A DNA stretch of 64,000 nucleotides from the NCBI RefSeq assembly GCF_910592395.1, contig NC_088323.1, positions 9,610,001 through 9,674,000 on the forward strand, written 5' to 3'. This document shows, piece by piece, positions 55,751 through 64,000 of this stretch; position 1 is the first letter of the stretch; each line of letters begins with the position of its first letter. The position numbers and the translations under genes are program-made. Under the pieces are notes generated by a model. The model did not search any database. It had not been told where the DNA came from and saw only the letters and a program-made list of their open reading frames with translations. This DNA comes from Lineus longissimus. Taxonomy: Eukaryota; Nemertea; Pilidiophora; Heteronemertea; Lineidae.

Positions 55751-55885
55751 GAAAACCGCACGAGTGTCTGATCCGAGTATCCAGATTGCACGAGATGATT
55801 TTCTACGGCTTGAAAAGCTCTCGACCTGCGTAGAATATCATCGAGTGCAATCTGGATACTCAGATCAGACACTCGTGCAGTTTTC
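55751..55885. mobile_element. 135-bp hairpin MITE
   Basis: The left arm GAAAACCGCACGAGTGTCTG continues through ATCCGAGTATCCAGATTGCA to TTTTCTACG. The right arm is its near-perfect complement ending in GTTTTC. Arms are about 55 bp with a short spacer (GCTTGAAAAGCTCTCGACCTG). No coding capacity; this would fold as a strong foldback RNA. Confidence 0.8.
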
Positions 55886-56246
55886 TATTTATCATATACG
55901 TCTGCCAGATCACTGCACTTAGGGTATATGATAAAAGTGCTTTACGACCGACAAAGTCAAAGCCAACAATGCTGGACAAGATGAAATCGTAAGGATATAA
56001 GCTCACCCATGTGAGCCAAGAATAGAAAATGCCCACAACATTACCGTGACAAAAAAGGGAACTATTGACTTTTACACTAGAATTAGAAATTACAATTAGA
56101 TAATTAGACAACCAAACCATTGGGTACATGCGTACTGGTTATCAAACTGGATATTGGTGGTGCAATAATAACACACACTCAGGTTTGATAAGAAAGAATT
56201 TGAAAATACACTATTATTTCTGGAGGCCAAGGCAAAAATTAGAGAG

Positions 56247-57160
56247 TACAGTCGTGCTCGAAAGTTTACATACAATTCAAAGGATGATATAACCCTGTCT
56301 CTTTCTCTGCAACTACAGAACGCGGGAATAGTATATAGTTTACAGGAAGTCTATCATCACATCTCGTCATCAACTAAAAAACATACTTCTGTTTCATTAA
56401 TTTCATTGTTTTTATGAGCTCTATTTGAGAACAATGCATATTTCAGAGTGTCATAAGTTTACATACACCTACCTTATCTACTAGTTGTTTGGCCTTGAGG
56501 TGGGCAATGCAATGGCTTTTATCTTGTCTCCACTACCTGTTGACCATCATGATTATGTCATAGCTCAGGTGGCGCCACTGTAGCAGTATAAAAGGGACTG
56601 GGTTTCTGCTCAGGTCATTTGCCAGCTCAGAGCCATCATCATGGGGAAGTCAAAGGAGTACTCTCAAGATCTGATAGAGTCGCCTGTCCACTTGAACCAG
56701 TCTGGTACTTCACTAAGAGCCATTTTCAAGCAGCTTGATATGCCACGGGCGTCAGTTCAGACAATAAAGCGGAAGTACAGGGACCCAGGGACAACAGCAA
56801 CCTTACCAAGGTCAGGAAGAAAGCGCAAGCTGACAGCCAAAGATGAGCCCACATTGGTTAGAAAGGTGCACATTAACCCTGAGACGACTAAGAAACACCT
56901 CTGCCAGGAATTAGAAGCTACAGAGACAAATGTGTCACTGTCCACTGTCCAGCAGGTCTTGCATCGTAGTGGACTACGAGGCTGCAGGGCAAGAAAGAAG
57001 CCAGCAGTACGTTTGGCAAAACGGGGGGGGGGGGGTAATCCAAAGAACACTGTACCGACTGTGAAGCACGGAGGTGACAGCATTATGCTATGGGGATGTT
57101 TTGCTGCGGAACCTTGACAAACATGCCACAGGTTTTCCCATAAAGTCATGATGACAGATT
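56247..57160 (+). mobile_element. Tc1/mariner element, 5' end and partial transposase
   Basis: After TA, the left end reads CAGTCGTGCTCGAAAGTTTAC, typical of Tc1 elements of the fish/amphibian type. A second inner copy (CATAAGTTTACATACACC) lies at about 56450, as in Tc1 families with paired binding sites in each TIR. The transposase ORF follows. The right end is missing: sequence after about 57160 is unrelated and leads into a different MITE. Confidence 0.8.
56641..57117 (+). pseudogene. Tc1 transposase with internal deletion
   Basis: The 158-codon ORF starts MGKSKEYSQDLIESPVHLNQ and keeps both paired-like DNA-binding helices (SLRAIFKQLDMPRASVQTI; GRKRKLTAKDEPTLVRKV). After RARKKPAVRLAK it jumps through a G11 run directly to NPKNTVPTVKHGGDSIMLWG, a motif that in intact Tc1 proteins lies after the first catalytic Asp. 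About 80 residues, with that Asp, are gone, and the C-terminus stops early at FAAEP. It cannot encode an active enzyme. Confidence 0.88.
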
Positions 57161-57193
57161 GGACATGACAAGTTAAGTCTGAACAATCTCAAG

Positions 57194-57362
57194 CCGGTGT
57201 AAAAGAAATGCAAGTCCGCCCGGAACCAAGGTCCTACGGACCTTGGTTCCCAAGGAATGGGGACGGTTGTCCTAACCGGACTTCCCTTCCTGGGCTACGA
57301 TTCCTATATATATAAAAGGAAGGTAGGACTTTGATTACTGGGGGACTTAGATTTCTTTTACA
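57194..57362. mobile_element. 169-bp hairpin MITE, CCGGTGTAAAAG terminus
   Basis: The left end CCGGTGTAAAAGAAATGCAA plus GTCC pairs with GGACTTAGATTTCTTTTAC at the right end. Internal CCAAGGTCC/GGACCTTGG is a further palindrome. It shares its left end with 34721 and its terminus with 30750-30919 and 62051-62255. Confidence 0.75.
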
Positions 57363-57488
57363 ACAGTGACAGAAATTGAGGTCCCCGTAACCAATGTCCG
57401 TACCCACTTAAATGACATACGCATGTACTACGGTATATAATAGAACATGCGTTCAAATATTTAAAGTTTTGGGATGTCTGCCAGCCAA

Positions 57489-57559
57489 TCCCCCATAGTG
57501 TAGTGGTCATGGTCCCTGCCTAGAAAGCAGAAACCGCTGGTTCGAGTCCCGCTCGGTCT
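57489..57559 (+). other. tRNA-like sequence with Pol III boxes (pseudogene or SINE head)
   Basis: An A-box-like TAGTGTAGTGG and a perfect B box GGTTCGAGTCC are spaced as in a tRNA. CTGC/GCAG form an anticodon stem around a 7-base loop (CTAGAAA, which would give AGA). The T-arm has one mismatch, and the acceptor strands TCCCCCA and TCGGTCT do not pair. A T7 run at about 57564-57570 could end Pol III transcription. It is more likely a tRNA-derived relic than a working tRNA. Confidence 0.55.
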
Positions 57560-57839
57560 ATTCTTTTTTTGTTTATTTCTCTTCATTACATCTTGCATAA
57601 TCGATTACAATCATTCGAGTGACTCAACATTCAATCATGATCATCAGTGTAGCCTAGGCCTATAAAACGCAAGTGGAAACTTGTATTGGCCTTCATTCCT
57701 GCCGAGATATCAACCGAAAGAACACCTCATGACCCGCACATTATTTTTCGCTATTTACGGAACCATGCCTATCCAGCTCGTTGCAGTCTTTCGAGGAAGC
57801 GGTCCATCCGCCGAGCAGCAAAGAACAATTTTAAGGTAA

Positions 57840-58090
57840 GTTTGGACTTGGATTCCTAGGAAAGCAGATCTGAGGACTTAGATTCCAAGGAAAGCTGGGC
57901 TGGGGGACTTGGATTCCGAGGAAAGCAGGTCTTGGGGACTTGGATTCCGAGGAAAGCTGGTCTGGGGGACTTGGATTCCTAGGAAAGCAGGTCTTGGGAC
58001 TTGGATTCCTAGAAAAGAAGGTCCGGGGGAGTTAGATTCCTAGGAAAGGAGGTCTTGGGGACTTTTTTTCCTAGGAAAATAGGTCCGGAT
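57840..58090. repeat. Minisatellite of about 32-bp GGACTTGGATTCC units
   Basis: Seven or so units of the form GGGGACTTGGATTCC, AGGAAAGCAGGTCT, with 1-3 base differences and small length changes. The same GGACTTAGATTCC motif occurs inside the CCGGTGTAAAAG family element at 62051-62255, which suggests that the array grew from MITE sequence. Confidence 0.85.
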
Positions 58091-58306
58091 GACTGGAGGA
58101 AGCTTATTTTTGAGAAGGCTATTGATGCGCTGCGTAGGATTTTGGTTATGATGTTTCAAATTCAATCAATATATAGACCCCATGCCATAGCATAGGCCTT
58201 TTCCTCTCCAGCGCGAAATCTAATGGTACACTTTTTCGACAAATATGTGCACCTTACATGTATTGCAAACTTCTGTTCTCAAACTTCATATTTCTTTTTG
58301 TTGCAG

Positions 58307-58531
58307 GATATCCCCGTTGGAACTAAGGTCCTGAAGAGAAATTTGGTACGATCGGATCGAAAAGGGGGAAAATCTGCGTTACCTTGGCTGGGCCCGTATG
58401 TCATAAGGAGCAAGACCAAGAGCGGGGGATACTTGTTAACGAACGAGGATGGTATCCACTTGAAATCCTCAATAAACGGGGCGAACTTAAAGATATGGCA
58501 TGAGGGGCCGTCTGAGAATGAAAAGAAATAA
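58307..58531 (+). CDS. Integrase-type GPY/F domain exon (Ginger-like), C-terminal
   Basis: After TTTTTGTTGCAG the frame reads DIPVGTKVLKRNLVRSDRKG, then LPWLGPYVIRSKTKSGG, INGANLKIWHEG and stops. 'G-x-K-VL-x-x-N-x-x-x-x-x-RKGGK ... W-GPY-VI ... LK' is the GPY/F module at the C-terminus of Ginger transposases and related integrase-derived genes. Upstream a short open exon at about 57765-57831 ends in AAG/GTAAGT, but its phase does not fit, so the catalytic core is not visible here. Probably a remnant of a Ginger-type DNA transposon. Confidence 0.7.
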   Translation, partial: DIPVGTKVLKRNLVRSDRKGGKSALPWLGPYVIRSKTKSGGYLLTNEDGIHLKSSINGANLKIWHEGPSENEKK

Positions 58532-59109
58532 ACTACGTTCCAGTCTTCATGTCACTGTCAACACATTATCAATACCACAATATGTATCAATTCTGGTTAA
58601 AAACAGAGTGATTTAAGAGCCCAATTCAAGAGCAGGGTATGATACTAGTATTTATGTCAACCCTTGTGAATACTTGCATTAAATACAGAATCTAGTTAAA
58701 CAGAATGACTTGACGCAAGGGCCCAACGCGCCGCGTAGCGGCAAAAAAGCGAAGCTGGCGAAACATTTATAACGGGTCACCGTCACTTATTATTGGACTT
58801 ATAGCGCATTTACGGGGTTGCAACTATTTTGCTTTATAGTGTCACCAGGAAAGAAAAGCATGCGACCTAACGCCGATCTATTTGTATAAAGTGATAATTG
58901 GAAGTCATATAGTAGGAAAAATCAATAAAATAATCATTCCATTTCGTCTTTTGAGGGCATTTTTGATTGTAAAAAATATATGTGTACGTCACCGTAGTCT
59001 CTGCAATGATAATTTTATCAGAGCAGTCTCGCGCAAGTAGAAGTTCTTTACCTATTAGTTCTTCACTTATTAGTCTCAACGTCTGGCGCAAAGCCAGACG
59101 TTTTCCATT
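58532..59109. other. No gene seen
   Basis: Short AT-rich spacer. CAAGGGCCCAACGCGCCGCG near 58718 is a GC-rich island. Nothing else is supported. Confidence 0.4.
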
Positions 59110-59250
59110 ACGATTTCACTACGATGTTTGACAAGAAGGAGCAGTGCGCGAGATATGCTAATGAGCAGACTTCCCTCGCTTGAGTTTCTGAAGAATGTTC
59201 CATATCGCGCTAAGCTCATCACTACTGATTATGACAGGCGTGCAACGGTA
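59110..59250 (+). repeat. Duplicated coding-like segment, copy 1
   Basis: Matches 61073-61205 at most positions (TTCACTACGATGTTTGACAA, GAAGGAGCAGTGCGCGAGAT, then GAGCAGACTTCCCTCGCTTG). The frame MFDKKEQCARYANEQTSLA is open in this copy, whereas copy 2 has TAG after the CAR codons. It reads on, with one base shift, as FLKNVPYRAKLITTDYDRRA. I do not recognise the protein. Both copies are probably exons of a decayed gene or transposon. Confidence 0.6.
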
Positions 59251-60041
59251 GGTATCTGCTCCCCAACTTCCACCCTAATACGGTACAATAAGTTACCATT
59301 TGATGGGAATGGGACAATGCCCTCACTGTGTATGGAGTCATAGGGATAAGAAGACATTATTCATTAGTGTTGGTACAAGTGATTTTGCCCAAAAAGCATG
59401 CGCATTCAAAAAACAAAATATGCAAGGTATCACGTACATGACCATGACGACGTGCAGAAAGTGCACTGGCCAGTGCATACCCTATGGCTATGTACTAGTA
59501 AACATGGTAAACATGAACAACATCATTATTCATCGGCAGTTCATTTTACTCCGAGCTTTTCCTGAAACATATAGCCATGATGATTAGGCCTACCATGTAC
59601 CATGACCAATAACAGCACTAGATCATGTAGATGTCAACAAGTTCACATGAACCGTATAATCCCGCATGGCGCATGTGGGGCATGCGTCTAAACCAAAGCC
59701 CCAAAATCACTTGTTTTGGTCCATTTCAGTTTCACTTGTGTTTCCCCCGTCTCCCAGTCCATAATACATTTACAGTTTACCGATCATGGCCCAACAAAAG
59801 GTCATCGGTTGACTAAAGGAACACAACTGTTCAATGTATTTATAGTTGAATGCGATCAAACTACGTCTTTTCAATCGTGGATTGTAAATTTAACCCCATG
59901 GGCCTAGGGAAGGCCCTATAACAATACTTTCGACACAGTTATTATCTCCGCTGCCTCCACCATGTTACACACAGTGCTCACTGCTGATTCTAAAATGCGC
60001 CACCTAGTCAAAACAGGACATATGTTCTTCTAGGAATAGAT

Positions 60042-60840
60042 CTCTTTCCAATATTTCGTCATTCCACTATCGTCATCACCTCATCATACTTTCATTGACA
60101 TTACAGGCACACATCCACAGAGCACTCTTCAAATCATCTATACAGTGGTTATCCATCTAGGATTATAAAGGTAATTTCTTAGCCCCGCACAGTGGGTTTC
60201 AGTCTTGATAAAGGGGCACTATTGCTAGCAGCTAGGTAGGCAAGATAAAGTTAGACAAAGTAGCCGATAGGGGTTTCTCACCCCTCAAAGTCCGTCACAA
60301 CTATTCAAGCTTGTACAAGGAATACATGCAGCGCTGACTCTAACAAGACCCAATGGGAATGTCGCACAGTCATCTGTCAAAAACAAGACCTATGTTGCAG
60401 TATGATATCTTGCCAATATTTAATAATTGCACTATCGTCATCACCTCATCATACTTCATTGACATTACAGGCACACATTGACATTGACCACTGTTGCAGT
60501 CAACGACACAGTCGCTATCCAAGTAGCATTATAGAGGTAATTATCATTATCATAGTCATACCTCATTAGCATGTGAACCAATCACGTCGCGTCCTTTGCG
60601 ATCACGGCAAAGCCTCATGGAATAATGTCTTTCACCGTTGAATAATTTTTCATATTCCATGCCTACAACTTCAATTTCTTCATATTCCATGGCTAGAAGT
60701 TCAATACTAATATAATATCCAAGATAAAGTTACAAGAAGTAGTCAATAGGGGTCTCTCACCTCTCACTGTATGTCCACACTATTCACGCTTGTACGAGGA
60801 ATACATTCAATGCTGAATCTAACAACACCCAGTGCCCTTA
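60042..60840. repeat. Local duplication of exon-like units
   Basis: 60042-60180 matches 60403-60540 (CACTATCGTCATCACCTCAT, TTGACATTACAGGCACACAT, ending in AG/GTAATT). 60239-60358 matches 60719-60836 (AAGATAAAGTTA, CTTGTAC-AGGAATACAT, GCTGA-TCTAACA-ACCCA). In both short units a TTACAG acceptor and an AG/GTAATT donor flank 60-80 bases, so these look like tandemly duplicated exons, but the coding content is not recognisable. Confidence 0.65.
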
Positions 60841-61072
60841 CTCTGTATATTAGTCACTGGAAGATGGCCCATTTCACTCCTTCCTTCTACTTCACCTATA
60901 ATATCATTGCAAACGCCTCAGTTCTATGATATCACATTCACTTTCAGCTGTCATGCAACGCAACAACTGTGCTATCTGCCATCGCACATCAACGAAGAAG
61001 TGCAGCCGCCCACATTCCACCTCACGTCTGTCCGACCAGCTGCAATCCTCGAGGACGCCCCACTGTACCACG

Positions 61073-61210
61073 ATTTCACTACGATGTTTGACAAGAAGGA
61101 GCAGTGCGCGAGATAGGCTAATGAGCAGACTTCCCTCGCTTGAGTTTCGGAAGAATGTTCCATATCTTGCTAAGCTGACCACTGCTGACCATGACAGGCG
61201 TGCATTGGAC
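61073..61210 (+). repeat. Duplicated coding-like segment, copy 2
   Basis: Second copy of 59110-59250. Upstream (60948-61116) the frame reads FHLTSVRPAAILEDAPLYHD and FTTMFDKKEQCAR before a TAG. An acceptor CTTTCAG at about 60947 fits an exon start. Unidentified protein; the stop and frame change mark it as decayed. Confidence 0.55.
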
Positions 61211-61352
61211 TGGTACAGGTTGAAACTGAACATTGAATATGCTGGTGGTGACGCTTTCTGATGAGAAGTTGGTCGTGACTGATGCAGTATCCTTGGACTT
61301 GTTCACAGCATCGTTCAATCATTGCTCTCTGAGCTGCCTTGATTCTGTACTT

Positions 61353-61792
61353 ACCCAAATACTAAGACCAAATGCCTGTTGACTGTGCTTTAAGAGAGAC
61401 TGGCGCCATGCCTAGAGATATGACTGACCCCTATTGGCAAATTTGTATGACTTTATCTTGCCTACCTAGCTGCTGCCTATAGTCTCCCTTTAACTGCGGA
61501 ACACTTCAAAGTCGATAAAATGCCATGTTCCACCTTTTAATGTGTTCAGACCGCCATTTTCAAAATAATCAAGTCAGAACACTGCCTTCTAGTCTCATAA
61601 TAAATTTTGCTTTCCTCAATAATAACATTTCTTCTTCTTCAATGCTTTCATCATTCCAAACTTCTCCTCCTCTGACTTTTACAGGGGTACAGTCATGGCA
61701 ATCAAAACCCAAATACTGAGACCAAATGCCTGTTGACTGTGCTTTAAGAGAGACTGGCGCCATGCCTAGTCTCTCTTAAAGCACAGTCAACA
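61353..61792. repeat. 62-bp direct repeat, second copy part of a perfect 25-bp hairpin
   Basis: ACCCAAATACT-AGACCAAATG to GGCGCCATGCCTAG occurs at 61353-61415 and 61707-61769. In the second copy, TGTTGACTGTGCTTTAAGAG plus AGACT (61731-61755) is followed after a 12-base loop by its exact complement (61768-61792). Confidence 0.9.
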
Positions 61793-62050
61793 GACACCCA
61801 ACCCCCTCAGACTCAGAAACCACAAACGCCCAACCCTTCCTGCTACCTTAATACTTCTGGTTGATTTCTTTATGTACATACATGTACAGTACAAGGCGAA
61901 TGAAATTGTAAAAGCCATTGCCATAGAAAATCGGTAAGCTGCAACACCTCACTGCGAATGAAAATTAGGTGCAGGCACTTTGAGTAGAGTAATGTATCTT
62001 CCTTGAAAATCTACTGTAGTTTTGCATAGGACTTGGAATACTAGTTTGTT

Positions 62051-62255
62051 TTAGTAATGGAAGTCCACCTAGGACGGAGATTACTAGATTTTGGACCTAC
62101 ATTCCTAAGGAGTCACGGTCCAAGGACATTGGTTGCTAGTAACCTAAGTCCTAGGACTCCAGCTCCTAGCCGTCCAGGACCGTAGGACTTAGATTCCCAG
62201 GAGTTAGAGTCCGGCGGACTCCAGCTAGGTAGGTCGTGGGTTACTTTTACACCGG
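62051..62255. mobile_element. CCGGTGTAAAAG family MITE, inverted orientation
   Basis: The right end is TTACTTTTACACCGG. The interior repeats GGACTTAGATTCCCAGGAGT, GAGTCCGGCGGACTCC and related palindromes of AGTCCTAGGACT type. The left edge near AGTAATGGAAGTCC is approximate. Confidence 0.6.
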
Positions 62256-63313
62256 TCTAAAAAGAATTTGGTGATGGAAACTTGGTCACACACATACCTT
62301 AGCTTTGACTGACTTCCTATTTTTCACAGGTTGAGAAGTTGCCTCAGGCCTACTTGCTGGTGCAGCCTGTAAAAGAGAAGGCAAACACATCTGGGTCAGA
62401 CGGTCTAGCAAAGAGGTCACATGCCACAATCTGAAGATTATTGTCAGTCACTTTTAGTGGCAGTGTATCTGCTCCTCAATCTTTTGGGTATTATTTGTAC
62501 CTCTGCATACAACCATTGGCAATGAAATCGGAAAAAAGATTTCAAAGATGGCTGCTATGCAGCCAGAATTTTCGCAAAGATGAAGAAGTTAAAATTTAGA
62601 ATGGCAATTCCCAATGATGCTAACATTGCACGATAATATATCGCCAGGTCTGCTTTGTATCCCCATTTTACTATTTCTGTCATGCAGACATGGCGCTAAT
62701 TTAATTACCCTTTAAAAAGTGGCAGTACTGTACTGTCATCATAATCATTGTGGGTCCACTTTTAATAACCATTCCTGGTCCTCAGTGGTTCAGTTACAAT
62801 AACAGCGTGCGTGAGGAAGGCACTCATAATTCATTAACTAAATCAATGTACCGGTAGGCCTACATGAAGGCCTGGTGGGCTGCTAAGCTTCTGTAAATGC
62901 AGTGCTAGATACCACGGCTATCTACATTTGTACCATACCATCATCTTCTCACGATGTGGCAGTACAATAGACAGTTTCGAGAAAGACCCTGACCAAACTC
63001 CTCGCATGCGTGGAGAGTGTCCAGAACAATACGAGAAGGATTAAAACTTTATTCTCTCCATTGTTTGGTTGCAGAGAGAGGGAAACGGGAAAGAGTCACA
63101 GTTGCATCCTTTTTTTTCACAATCCAAATGCCAATTTTGTTTGCACATGTACCAAGTTTGAAGGGAACCTTTTCAGAGTAAGCCTATGACTCTAGCCTGT
63201 AGTAAAAGTCCAGATTTCCAAGATTACATAACAACTTGGACCAAACTATAGCCTCGCTAGACGATACTCGCATTTCATGATTTTGGCATCGACATTATTC
63301 AATTGTGATTGTC
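62256..63313. other. No gene seen
   Basis: Short ORFs only. TTCCTATTTTTCACAG at about 62316 looks like an acceptor, followed by 53 open bases and GTAAAAGA, but the piece is too short to judge. Confidence 0.4.
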
Positions 63314-63431
63314 GTCACACTGTGGGCTTATAATAAACCGTGAGATGCACTTAATGATTACCTACCCATATCGCGATATCACAAGTTTGCATCTCACAGT
63401 TTATGTGATTTATAATAGCCCACACTGTCAC
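63314..63431. mobile_element. 118-bp hairpin MITE
   Basis: The left arm GTCACACTGTGGGCTTATAA, then GTGAGATGCA, pairs with TGCATCTCAC, then TTATAATAGCCCACACTGTC at the right. Small bulges separate the paired blocks. No coding capacity. Confidence 0.7.
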
Positions 63432-64000
63432 TGCGTCTGCATGGCCATGGCCATGATGGCCCGCGAGTGTGAGTGTCAGTGAGTGTGCTCACCTAACATA
63501 ACATTAACAATAATACCAATACTATGACTGCCTGCTGTTCATGCATTTCATTTCAGTTACATTCGATGCATCATGTGCATAGGCCTATGTTATTGACATT
63601 GTATGCAGGCTGTACCGAAAGGGGCTGGCTGGTTTGGTTGGCCAAACGCCGCCAATGTCGATTATGTAAAGAAAACTTCACAATAATAAGCGCGCAGCAG
63701 AAAAGCCGAAGGCTTTTCTGCGAAGCGCTACTATGGTTAACGTGCATACGACGTCATCCAATGTAAACAATGTTTCTCAAGTCCATGGATTCGTTTCAAA
63801 TGGCTTAAATTTGACTTAAAATGGCCGCCAGAAGAGATAAACGCGCGAAAGTAGTAACTCGACTATTCTGAGCTCCGAGAGAGAACCACACGATTATTCT
63901 CACTGTTTTTTAATCAAACTTTAATTTCTGGGGGTTTACCCCCCGACATATGTGTTTTGATTTTTGATACTTTAGTGATAATATCCAAAAGATGCTTAAA
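63432..64000. other. No confident gene; short perfect hairpin
   Basis: GCAGAAAAGCC-GAA-GGCTTTTCTGC at about 63697-63721 is an 11-bp stem with a 3-base loop. The 80-codon ORF over it has no recognisable domain. A GGGGGTTTACCCCCCG palindrome lies near 63931. Confidence 0.45.

Noticed and set aside
55648-55922. ORFs on both strands over the foldback
   Set aside because: Each simply reads one arm of the hairpin MITE.
57489-57559. Functional tRNA-Ser(AGA)
   Set aside because: Acceptor strands do not pair, the long variable arm expected of tRNA-Ser is absent, and the T-arm has a mismatch.

Overview
The window looks like nuclear DNA from a eukaryote, most likely a marine invertebrate. It is AT-rich, genes are split by GT-AG introns, mobile elements are dense, short GTACATGTAC and TAGGCCTA motifs recur, long poly(C)/poly(G) runs are scattered through it, and a PAN/Apple-like exon is present. 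I cannot name the species. There are no bacterial operons, rRNA genes or CRISPR arrays. Almost everything recognisable is transposon-derived.

Layout. 1-940: two tandem-repeat arrays. 1440-13743 (minus): a 14-exon gene for a KDZ (Kyakuja-Dileera-Zisupton) family transposase, with a 1-kb TIR element in intron 4 and a (GGAT)n-bearing repeat in intron 3. 16724-16978 (minus): a Cys-rich ORF. 17646-20040 and 33945-35885: two copies of a duplicated block, with a third fragment at 32530. 20127-20352: a PAN/Apple-like exon. 23374-28391: a complete, young Ty3/Gypsy retrotransposon. 32750-33820 (minus): a pogo/Tc5-like transposase pseudogene. 36060-44640 (minus): a degraded non-LTR retrotransposon split by a 5166-bp TTAA-flanked element (38033-43198). 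That element carries a small three-exon gene and is itself split by a 953-bp MITE (40276-41228). 45523-48051: an inverted-repeat element containing 86-bp direct repeats. 49183-52154 (plus): a seven-exon gene with an acidic C-terminus that resembles the ends of KDZ proteins. 53030-53730: 91-bp tandem repeats. 56247-57160: a deleted Tc1 element. 57194-62255: a mosaic of hairpin MITEs, a tRNA-like sequence, a minisatellite, a Ginger-like GPY/F exon and several internal duplications.

Main observations. (1) The KDZ gene can be reconstructed exon by exon from splice sites and phases, and the phases close only if three single-base losses in short runs are allowed. A matching one-base loss splits the young Gypsy polyprotein. 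This points to undercalled homopolymers in the assembly as seriously as to pseudogenes. (2) The three-level nest (LINE, then TTAA element, then MITE) can be dated relatively because both target-site duplications are exact and the LINE reading frame closes across the insertion. (3) The TTAA element encodes a Cys/His-rich protein of about 200 residues that I do not recognise; no transposase is visible in it. All calls come from reading the sequence; no database search was run.
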